Source of the DNA: Pholiota molesta
Lineage: Eukaryota > Basidiomycota > Agaricomycetes > Agaricales > Strophariaceae
Direction of reading: 5' to 3'
Length of the DNA stretch: 14,958 nucleotides
NCBI GenBank assembly: GCA_014925825.1
Contig: JACGCK010000556.1
Coordinates: 1-14,958 of the forward strand
The notes below the pieces were generated by a model. That model was given only the letters and a program-made list of their open reading frames with translations. It searched no databases and was not told the DNA's origin. This document shows positions 1 through 7,987 of the stretch, in pieces. Each line of letters opens with the position of its first letter. The stretch's first letter is position 1. The position numbers and the translations under genes are program-made.

Positions 1-1385
1 ATCTCCCTCTAATCCGAAGACCTCCTGCCGCAGGGGATGCGTTACGTTGCTCGAATTTTCTCGCCTTCTTTCGAGCTTCTTTGCGCTCTGCAAGAAGCTT
101 CTTCTTGGTGATTGGTTTCGTAGCTCGACGCTTGGCACCAGGTGTAGGCGACGGTGCAGGGGGAACGATTCGTGGGAAGAGCTTTGGGCAGTCTGCGCAG
201 AAGAAGCCTTGAGAGCTGAGAAATGGTTAATTAGGGCACGCAATACGGATTAATTTGCTTTGTTCATACCCAGAAGATACTAGATGGTTAGGATCAATGC
301 TCTTGATGTGGTTAGCGATAGTGCTATGAAATTGAGTGATGGTATTTGTGTTGCACGAAGCAGACGCAGCCAGTGATGAGTTACACCTAGGGGCGAGGTT
401 CAGACCAATGAACAAGAGGTAAAACAGCGTGAGATCCAACTACCTTGGATCATTGGCGATCTCCCTAGGGAAATAAGCGCTCGTCAGTATTTCTGAGCAT
501 GAGGCGAGATAACAGGAACTTGCCATGAAAATACCGATGTTCTGTTGACATAGCGTGATACAATCTGACTTGTGTAATTCATGAAATGGGAAAGGATAAC
601 CGGGTTCGTGTAAAATTCGTCGTGATTTATCGAATTATTAGCAAATTCGCGAACATAGACATCCATGCCACCTATTGCATATAGACGGAGTAATCAGTAT
701 TTGTCTTGTTTCAGAGAAGTTAATGCTGACCGAAATCATTACTGAGAGTGTTTCGAGGAAGAGAATTGTTGGTGTCTGGGGTGACATCGCGCGTTTGGAT
801 AGAAACATTTGCAGTGATATTGTCCAAGAGGGGTCGAGGATTCCAATTATTTGTCAGCGAGAGGAGAACAAAAATGCCATGTTTCTCCGCAAGTTGAATA
901 ACGGTGTCCAGCTTCTGCAAACCGTTGGGGCCAGTATTAACGGTGGTTGTGCCGTTGGCAATTAATTGAAACCATGTGCCGTTCTCTGGAATAGTTTCGA
1001 CATCTGCGGGAAAATATGATTACGACTGCGGGTCTCTCTATTTCTTTTAGGTTACTCACCATTGAACGCCCATGTCCTAACAACCTTGATCCCAGCAGCT
1101 GACATGTTACCCAATGTAAAATCGATATCCTCGTCACTATTGAGAGTCGGCAGCCAATACGCGTTGGTTCCGACAAAGTTTAAAGTACTGCGTTTGCAAC
1201 AATAAGCAATCGGATGAAAGGATCAAAAAGAGCGAGACTGACCTTCCGTTTACTACAAATGTGCCGCCATCTGTGGTAACGAATTGGGAACTGGGCGCGT
1301 TTTGCCTTTTATTGACCGTCTGCGTTGGTGACACTGCGGACGCCAATAGGGCATTGAGTACCAGCGCCAGATAAGACAGGTACAT
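1..1385 (-). CDS. Secreted endo-beta-1,4-mannanase, GH5 subfamily 7 (3' partial)
   Basis: Probably hydrolyses internal beta-1,4-mannosyl bonds of plant mannan outside the cell. The start at 1385 opens a hydrophobic signal peptide (MYLSYLALVLNALLASA) with a KR site soon after it. Inferred exons: 1385-1243, 1187-1060, 1003-731, 671-524, 464-444, 386-270 and 215 to the window edge; phases agree throughout, giving 348 residues so far of a family usually about 400-450. GH5_7 hallmarks in order: FVGTNAYWL near residue 50, GIKVVRTWAFN, LLSLTNNW, NDFGGMDVYV, FSWEIANDPRCN (230-240), HIKSIDPNHLV and GFFCADCPKLFPR. The intron at 523-465 starts GCAAGT (GC-AG class), and the exon after it is 21 nt. Asp236 stands where the acid/base Glu of the NEP motif is expected. 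About eight N-glycosylation sequons fit secretion. A Lys/Arg-rich stretch follows the last hallmark. The nucleophile Glu and the true C-terminus lie outside the window. Family assignment is firm; activity is not proven. Confidence 0.9.
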
Positions 1386-1450
1386 GGCTGAGCGCTGCAG
1401 GTGAGCGGGTGCAGAGGAAAGGCGCAAACGCGGCCATGATGAAAGAGGGG

Positions 1451-1525
1451 CAATATTATAGGATCTCTCGGCAAGTAGTCCAGATTGTTCGCATGCTTTG
1501 GCATTTGTGTGTTGATTCGTATATA
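1451..1525 (-). promoter_or_regulatory. Candidate TATA-like elements of the mannanase promoter
   Basis: Two AT-rich boxes precede the mannanase start on the minus strand: TATAATATTG (1460-1451), about 66-75 bp upstream of the ATG, and TATATA (1525-1520), about 135 bp upstream. Either could place the transcription start. No clear CreA-type carbon-repression site was recognised by eye. The assignment rests on position and composition only. Confidence 0.3.
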
Positions 1526-1568
1526 GCTCCAAAAGGAGCCGATGTGTGTGTCATCTCACCATAAGCAG

Positions 1569-1601
1569 GCATGATTCTGCATGATTGAAGCATGTGGCAT
1601 G
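1569..1601. repeat. Cluster of four GCATG motifs upstream of the mannanase
   Basis: GCATGATT occurs twice, 10 bp apart (1569 and 1579), followed by GCATGTG (1590) and GCATGCTG (1597). The last includes the palindrome GCATGC. The cluster lies about 185-215 bp before the mannanase ATG. It could be a transcription-factor array or a short slippage duplication; no known factor is assigned. Confidence 0.4.
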
Positions 1602-1639
1602 CTGCTGTGGAGTTATGTCTACCCGTTTAGCACAGATAC

Positions 1640-2640
1640 TAATCATTTCACACCATGATGGTGGTGCAAAAAAAGCCGTCGGGCTCGGAAGTAAGAGTAT
1701 TTTTGCAAACTGAAAGCGCAGCAGCAAAGGCGGAAGTTGGCGCCCGGCGAAACAGGAATGGACCGCACCCTGGTTATGAGCGAGTCTCCGCAGCTGCGCC
1801 TCGATTGACGCTCGTGACATGATGTAACCCTGCCTGTGACTTCGCTATGCTTGCTCAAAAGCAGTGGCTTATCTGTGTCGGTTTGTCTTCTCCGCCTCGG
1901 CGTACAGATACAGAGGCTTAGGTGCGCCGAGACTCGAGGTTGCCTGGTTCTTCAAAAATTGCAGCCAAGAAATGGGAATGCTCCTAGGACTTCAAACATA
2001 CAGATTGGTATTTCGTCCTATTCCATTATTGTGCTAGGGTTTTCTCTCTCCACCTCTTTCGGGAACTTGACTGTGAAGAGACCGAGGAGCCTGCTCGTCC
2101 CGGGTTTCTCCTGGTCCCTCCAATCCATCAAATACTCTGAATCAACTTTCTCTCTCTGGTTTTATCGATTCTAGAATCTCTAGCTGCTAGCATTCACCGC
2201 TCCTTTCTGTTATGCACTCGTGACTTGGCGGCAGACATACAGCTAGCCTCGAGGAAAACGGAGAGTTCTCTTAGATTCTCTGCCGTTCCATACCTCAGAG
2301 CTGATTCTTTTGAACGTGTTGCCCGTCACGTTCCCAAACCATCAGATTCTGATAATGAGTTCCGTCAACGGAGGTTCACTGGCATAATTGAAAAATAACT
2401 CATTCCCATGTACTTATTGTGTACTTACGTGAACTCCCATGCTATGAATACCTCAGCAAATCTCGTCCTGCGAGTTGCTTGGGTACATTGAGGCATGATG
2501 CTTGCTTAGAACTTAATAAGAGGCTTTAAGAGGGAAAAGAGATGATTTGATAACTTTGATTGCTAAGAGCTGTAGTGAGCAGATATGCTGTGCAGCGGTC
2601 AGAGGCTGGTCCGTCTAGATTCATGGTGCTCAATGGCCGG
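1640..2640. other. Intergenic stretch with no supported gene
   Basis: Open frames of up to about 110 codons occur on both strands (for example 1836-2174 plus and 1551-1858 minus). They lack a recognisable domain, plausible splice continuity or conserved-looking motifs. The segment 2040-2180 is pyrimidine-rich on the plus strand. I see no RNA gene or intact transposon here. Confidence 0.5.
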
Positions 2641-2662
2641 CATGGTTTAGCGCCAGTGGGAG

Positions 2663-2697
2663 TTAGCTTATACTTATTAGTACTAAGCTAAGTATAA
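2663..2697. repeat. Two overlapping, mutually exclusive hairpins in AT-rich DNA
   Basis: TTAGCTTATACT (2663-2674) pairs with AGTA-C-TAAGCTAA (2679-2691), a 12-bp stem with one bulged C and a TATT loop. In the same DNA, TTATACTTA (2668-2676) pairs perfectly with TAAGTATAA (2689-2697). Only one of the two can form at a time. The surrounding 2400-2850 is rich in the hexamer TACTTA and its complement. Confidence 0.6.
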
Positions 2698-2881
2698 ATG
2701 TAATCTTCATGCATACGTCCTGTCAACTCTCAGTATAGCCGCCGAAGTACTTATATGGCCCTCAACTTTAATTGAGGATCTATACTTACAGCCTGTATCG
2801 AATCTACTCTATGCATCACTACATAAGTACTACTACTACATAGAATAACGTATATATCGGGATCCACTGCGAAAAGTCTAG

Positions 2882-2898
2882 GTGACAATCTTTGTCAC
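2882..2898. repeat. Perfect 7-bp inverted repeat GTGACAA-TCT-TTGTCAC
   Basis: A perfect short hairpin at the left side of the repeat-rich island. GTGACA/GTAACA words recur to its right up to about 3190, so it may mark the edge of a degraded element. No target-site duplication was identified. Confidence 0.5.
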
Positions 2899-3001
2899 TG
2901 AGGTAGCATATTTGTAGTTGAGATGACATTATTTGACACCGCTCCAAAAACGCTACCTTCTAGAAGTAACAAAAATAGTAACTGTAGACCAAAAATAATG
3001 T

Positions 3002-3185
3002 CACCCATGGGCAGGTATCACTTTTCGTCACCGGTCACTCCGAAGCAACTCCGAAGAGCACCTAATGAGAAGCAACAGTTTCCCAAAGTAGCACCGGCAA
3101 CTCCGAACGACACCTAATTACAGGTAACAATTTCTGCGTCACTCCGAAGCAGCCAGAAATAGCACTCAATGGCAGGTGACAGTTA
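3002..3185. repeat. Degenerate tandem repeat, about 41-52 bp per unit
   Basis: CTCCGAA occurs at 3038, 3049, 3101 and 3142. At 3049 and 3101 it is followed exactly 10 bp later by CACCTAAT. A second shared word runs CACCTAATTACAGGTAACA (3111), CACTCAATGGCAGGTGACA (about 3163) and CACCCATGGGCAGGTATCA (3003). This gives about four diverged copies of one unit with small indels. The short open frame at 2923-3117 that covers part of it is a by-product of the repeats. Confidence 0.6.
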
Positions 3186-3484
3186 CTGACAGCTTTCGGT
3201 CGTTCCGAGGGAATCTGGGATGTGTCTGCTACAATTGCTTGTCTCCGTCAAACCCAAGTAATTTATCTATGCAATACCTAACAATTGTGATTCCATCTAT
3301 ATGATACGACTAAGTAAAGCAATCTATTCCATAGTAAGTACAGAAGCTGAAATAAGCAGTGTTAGCTGCAAGCCATTGTATCTAGTTGAGTAAATATGGT
3401 TCAAGGGACTTGAAGGTAAAAATATTCGAAGGGACCACACATATACAACGTGGTATATTTTGGGTCAGCTTAACATTTTATAAA

Positions 3485-3601
3485 GGTCTATTGGTGTAGG
3501 GGTAAATGTACGAGGGTAATGTTTCAACGAGGTCTCGCGTTCGAGTCTGGGTGCAGGAACAAGTCTCTGATGTTCCATGGCCTAGGCAAGTTTTTTTTTT
3601 T
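3485..3601 (+). other. tRNA-like Pol III promoter with T11 terminator (SINE head or small RNA)
   Basis: TGGTGTAGGGG (3492-3502) matches the tRNA A-box consensus. CGTTCGAGTCT (3538-3548) matches the B box at 9 of 11 positions. The 35-bp spacing is normal for a tRNA gene, and T11 at 3591-3601 would end Pol III transcription. The acceptor, anticodon and T stems do not pair properly, so this is not a working tRNA. A tRNA-derived SINE head or a solo Pol III RNA of about 110 nt is more likely. The short open frame across it looks fortuitous. Confidence 0.4.
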
Positions 3602-3817
3602 GGCACTGGGAATGATGCGTAGGATTGATATAATGGTCGATGGGCCTTATTGTACCATTAATCATGGCCTTCAACACTGCAAGAAGGCAGAGGAACGATC
3701 CCTCCAGCATTTTATCCATTGGGAAGGAGGTGACAAAGTTTGTTCCATTTTAGGTCAATTAATCGACGCTTTCTGACACTTCGGCATCAATTTCCGTTGC
3801 TTTCAGTGTTTTTTTTT

Positions 3818-3909
3818 GACACCTTGGGTGTCATTGTCCGCTACTTTTCGCAGCATTCTTTGCTACCTTGGGTGTTATTGTCTGCTACTTTTCACAGCAT
3901 TCTTTGCTT
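3818..3909. repeat. 44-bp tandem duplication with a GACACC-TTG-GGTGTC hairpin at its left edge
   Basis: Copy 1 is 3822-3865 and copy 2 is 3866-3909. They differ at four positions, three of them C:G versus T:A. A 6-bp perfect inverted repeat (3818-3823 / 3827-3832) opens copy 1. The reverse complement contains ACACCCAAGG...TAGCA words resembling the repeat unit at 3.0-3.2 kb in the opposite orientation. Confidence 0.75.
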
Positions 3910-4022
3910 CCAAGTGACATTTAACGCTGCTATTATCTTTTTGTAATATATTAATTAATATGGTTCGCTGCTCTTGGCAGACCTTTTTGTGACTGTGGCA
4001 AGGTGCTGTATTTGATCACATC

Positions 4023-4043
4023 AGGCAACATTTTCCGTTGCCT
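4023..4043. repeat. 7-bp inverted repeat AGGCAAC-N7-GTTGCCT
   Basis: A perfect hairpin. TTTCCGTTGC within it also occurs at about 3791. It forms the right side of the repeat-rich island before the DPP III promoter. Confidence 0.5.
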
Positions 4044-4136
4044 TTGAGGTAACGTTTTTCTACGCCTACACTTTTCACAGTGAATAAGAATTGGCCAGCC
4101 CAAACCAAGCCCATACTTGCCACTGGAATTACTCAG

Positions 4137-4141
4137 CCAAT
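4137..4141 (+). promoter_or_regulatory. Candidate CCAAT box of the DPP III promoter
   Basis: CCAAT lies 172 bp before the first in-frame ATG (4313), a usual distance for HAP-complex sites. No convincing TATA box was seen between here and the start. A five-base match is weak evidence. Confidence 0.25.
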
Positions 4142-4271
4142 GTCTGACTCATTCAGCTAGAATTGTAGAGCTCGGTATCGCTCTTCTTCCAAATGTTTTG
4201 ATTATAGATTGTACTAAGGTCAGTGGTAGAGTTTGAAAGTCCACTGCACATGATCTGAACTGAGGAGGCGC

Positions 4272-4412
4272 ATGACGATCGTGACCAACTGTTTCCATAT
4301 TCCCTCTATCGGATGTTACGAGCCGGTCATAGGATTCGAATACAGCAGCTCTTCAAGCAGCCTGCTGCCTGCCATCGCGATCAGTCTTATCGTATACCAT
4401 CGAGGCAATTGA
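4272..4412 (+). promoter_or_regulatory. Possible upstream ORF overlapping the long DPP III start
   Basis: An ATG at 4272 opens a 46-codon frame that is out of frame with DPP III and ends at TGA 4410-4412. It overlaps the first DPP III ATG (4313) but closes 35 nt before the second in-frame ATG (4448). On a transcript that includes 4272 it would suppress the long form and allow re-initiation at 4448. This matters only if transcription starts upstream of 4272, which the sequence does not show. Confidence 0.3.
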
Positions 4413-7400
4413 CCAGAAATCAGTTTCGAACCCAAAATATACGCAACATGGCCAATGCTGCCGCTACCAACGCAGAGCGATTCCTTGCGGATCGCGCAGC
4501 TCCTTTATGTAGCCTTGACATTGCCAATTCGTTCGAGCAATTGAGGTATGAAGGCGGTCCATCTTCGGACGAAATTGCAGGATCATAATGATCATTTCAA
4601 CCCAGCGACAAGGAGAAGAAGTACGCGCATTTTCTGGGGCTCGCCTCTTGGGCGGGAGCCAGGATCATCCAAGGCAAGTCGCGCCATATTGCAATCTTGA
4701 AGCCTCGAAAGTCTTATTTAAAGCACCAGGACAATGGACACCTCAAGCACAGGAACTTTATGATCTTCTTATCTTGACGTTCAGTGATGGCAAGGGAGGT
4801 CTTGCGGACTTGGATGTGTTACAGACGTCTGCGGGCCTCACTTCGTCCGAATGGGAAGACTTGTTGCAATATACCACACAGGCGCGTCAACTCAGTGTCT
4901 TCTGGTGTACCACTTCATTTTAATAGATTTACCATCAAAATACTTTCAGGTTTTAAGCAATCTTGTGAATTTCAAGTCGTTTGGATTCACAAAGCTCGTG
5001 CCAAGAGTATCTTCCGACAAGTTCGAAGCTGTCATCACAACGTCTGCCAATAGCAACAAAGCTGTACCTCTTTGGAAGAATGTAAGCTCACTAAGTAAAT
5101 ATGTTTGATATAGACTCTTCTCAATGTCCCTACAAATCATTTTCCAGCTGAAAGAACACATCTATGCCACCAGTCCTGAATCTAGTCTTTTCATCGGAAA
5201 GCGTAATCTAGGACATATATCAAATTATTATCTCGGAGAACCAATCAACGACGATGAAGTTGCTGCTGTTCAGGCGGCGGCCGAAAAAATTGGGATCGAT
5301 GTCTTGAACACCAGGTTGGACATTTGCTTTTAATTTCATTTCCATTGATTGATTTCAACCTGTATCTTCAAGAGTGGTAAAAAATGGACCTAACAACTTC
5401 ACACTCCTGGTTGCCTCGGCTGATGCCACACAATCTGCGGCAATCCATGAAATTGACACTAAGAGTGGAGATAAGGCTAAACTTCAAGTGCAATATGGCG
5501 ACTTTTCTGATGCTCTCACTAAAGTTGTCGATGCTTTGAAAGAGGTTCGTCACCACCGCATCGTCTGTGTATGAGCACCACTTAGATGGAGATGAATAGG
5601 CAAAGAAGTACACCGCAAATGAGAACCAAACCAACATGATAGATGCATATATTCGCTCGTATGCTTTCTTACCAACTCCACATGGTTATCGCTTAAAGTC
5701 TACAAAGGTTCACAACTGGATCTATTCAAGACCACAAGGACGGATCAAAGTGGTGGGTCAAGGATGTTGGCCCTGTCGTCGAATCCTACATTGGCGTGAG
5801 TGCTGTTATTGATCAATGAGGCTCTGATAAATTGAAAACAATATCTCTAGTTCATCGAAACCTATGTGGACCCATATGGAGGTCGTGCGGAATGGGAAGG
5901 TGGTTTACTCTTATCTGCTCTGTATTTTAACTATCTAATGTGCCGTTAGGATTTACTGCGATCGTAAATAAGAAACTCAGCGCGAAATATGAAACCCTTG
6001 TCAATGGTGCTCCAAATCTTATCAAAGTCTTACCATGGGGAAAAGATTTTGAAGTCGATGTCTTCCGAAAGCCCGATTTCACCGCCTTAGAAGTAGTCTC
6101 CTTCGCCACCGGAGGTGCCTCTTTTTGGAACGTAATTCCCTTCCTTGACTTTCTAATTTCTTTACTTCTCAGGTATTCCTGCAGGTATCAACGTGAGTCT
6201 TTTCATTCGGTTTCATCGATTTAGCTGTTCATATACTGATCGACTTTATGTTTAGATCCCCGTAAGAGACACAATTATGTTGATGTATAGGTATTAATGG
6301 GCATCCAGAATTATTATGATATTAGGGAATCCACCGGTTTCAAGAATGTTTCGTTGGCCGTAAGCAAATGCAAACCTTCCTATATGATTCCTTGGGGAAA
6401 TTGATTGCCTATAGAATATTCTTGCAGCCAAGGCTCCAAGTATGTGTTGCCATTGTCACTTTGATAATTTTTTGATCCCAATGATTGTAGACGAGGAATT
6501 GACTTTCATTCATCCTGACGATGTCGAACTTTACAATACCTGGGACAACAGGGCATTTGAGCTCCAGGTCGCCAACCATGAACTCCTTGGTCACGGCTCT
6601 GGAAAACTTTTTGAAGAGTACGCAGATGGGACGAAGAACTTCGACCCAGACAAGGTGAACATCAGTGGTGTTATTGTTTGTTTCAGTTGTTTATTGACCA
6701 CATTAATAGGTCATCAATCCACTTACTGGTGGAAAGATGTAAACATCCTTTATGAACACTAAAATCCTCACATCTCTGACTGATTATGCGCAGTACCTCA
6801 TGGTACAAACCCGGTCAAACACCCGGCTCTGTTCTCGGAGAGGTGTCTTCGTCCATGGAAGAATGTCGCGCAGAGACTGTGGCTTTGTATCGTGAGTTTC
6901 AATCTCTCATTACTCGGATTTCGGTGCGCTGATTCCGGATCCCTCTTTAGTTGTCAGCAACCGTGATATCCTCAAAATATTCAATGTCAGTGACATTGGC
7001 TCACTGCTTTGTTCTGTCAAGCTCATGTGCTTCTACTTCACAGTATGTGGATGAGAAGGAGATAGAAGACATTCAGTATATCACATTCCTGTTGATGGCT
7101 CGAGCTGGTTTGCGAGCTCTTGAATTTTATGACCCTGCCACTCAGAAGCATGGCCAAGCTCACATGCAAGCTCGGTATGACAGAATGAACCACTTCGTCT
7201 GTTCGCTCAGCTAATGATACCGTGTGTTTTACAGGCTTGGTATCACACAGCACCTTATCCATTCAGGGATCGCCCGTTTAGAGGAAGTGCGAGAAAATGG
7301 TACACTCACTAATCTCTATGTTAGGGTACGCCGCACATTGCAGGATCATTTTGGCGACGGACATCTTGACTCACTGGTTCCCCTTAGGTTGATCGGTCGC

Positions 7401-7753
7401 TCGTACTTTCGAAGGGAAGAGAGGCGGCAGGCAAACTCCTAGTGGAGTTGCAGGTTCGCAAGAGTACTGCAGATGCCGCAGGGGCCCGGGAGTTCTATAC
7501 CAAGCTCACTAAGCCTATCCCAGGCTGGGAAGGTGAAATTCGCGATTTGGTATTACGCAAGAAGCTGGTGCGTCCAGAAGCTCCCCCTCGTAAGGATCTG
7601 CACTGACATGGGTAATTTGCCTTATCCGATATCCAGCCTCGCAAAATATTTGTACAGCCTAACACGGTGTTGGTGGATGATAAGGTCGTTCTGAAGGACT
7701 ATCCTTTGACACTTGCGGGTGTCATCCAGAGCTTCATTGAAAGGAACCTCTGA
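4313..7753 (+). CDS. DPP3: Dipeptidyl peptidase III (zinc metallopeptidase, family M49)
   Basis: Removes dipeptides from the N-terminus of oligopeptides in late protein turnover. The zinc site HELLGH (residues 492-497) and the second motif EECRAE (549-554) define family M49. Other conserved blocks are NLVNFKSFG, GPVVESYIGFIETY, GGIPAGINIPNYYD and QAHMQAR. Exons: 4313-4545, 4606-4673, 4730-4881, 4950-5081, 5148-5314, 5373-5544, 5600-5658, 5708-5795, 5851-5899, 5950-6114, 6173-6192, 6256-6261, 6309-6359, 6415-6439, 6491-6654, 6710-6738, 6794-6891, 6951-6985, 7044-7174, 7235-7325, 7388-7567, 7637-7753. All phases agree and total 743 residues. Starting at ATG 4448 (context AACATGGCC) gives 698 residues and puts HELLGH at 447-452, close to the human position 450. 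The 45 extra residues of the long form are Arg-rich with one acidic residue, like a mitochondrial presequence. Introns at 4674 and 4882 appear to use GC donors. The last intron (7568-7636) is the least certain. Confidence 0.93.
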
Positions 7754-7800
7754 CCTTCCTGGAGCTGGACTGGCTGAAGAAATCACGACTGCCATCAAGC

Positions 7801-7806
7801 AATAAA
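7801..7806 (+). promoter_or_regulatory. AATAAA polyadenylation signal of the DPP III gene
   Basis: An exact AATAAA sits 48 nt after the DPP III stop, before the convergent phosphatase gene ends at 7988. The 234-bp gap between the two stop codons must hold both 3' ends. Confidence 0.5.
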
Positions 7807-7987
7807 TGGTAACAATGTAATCTACTTAACAGTGGTGTAAACAAATGCCCGAAATGCAAACAATATGAATAGCGTGCAAAATTAGTCTCCATATGATAAT
7901 GGTTATAGTGTGTATAAATCAAAGGAATAATGGCCGCTAGACCTGAGCCAAAGTTTAAATACTATGATCCCATACTTTTATGAGCGG

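Noticed and set aside
47..253. Plus-strand open frame of 68 codons
   Set aside because: It lies antisense to mannanase exon 7, which has strong family motifs and matching splice phase.
1551..2174. Several open frames of 70-112 codons on both strands upstream of the mannanase
   Set aside because: No domain, no family resemblance, and no splice partners that extend them; they fit chance frames.
3485..3560. A functional tRNA gene
   Set aside because: The A and B boxes are present, but acceptor, anticodon and T stems do not pair, so no cloverleaf forms.
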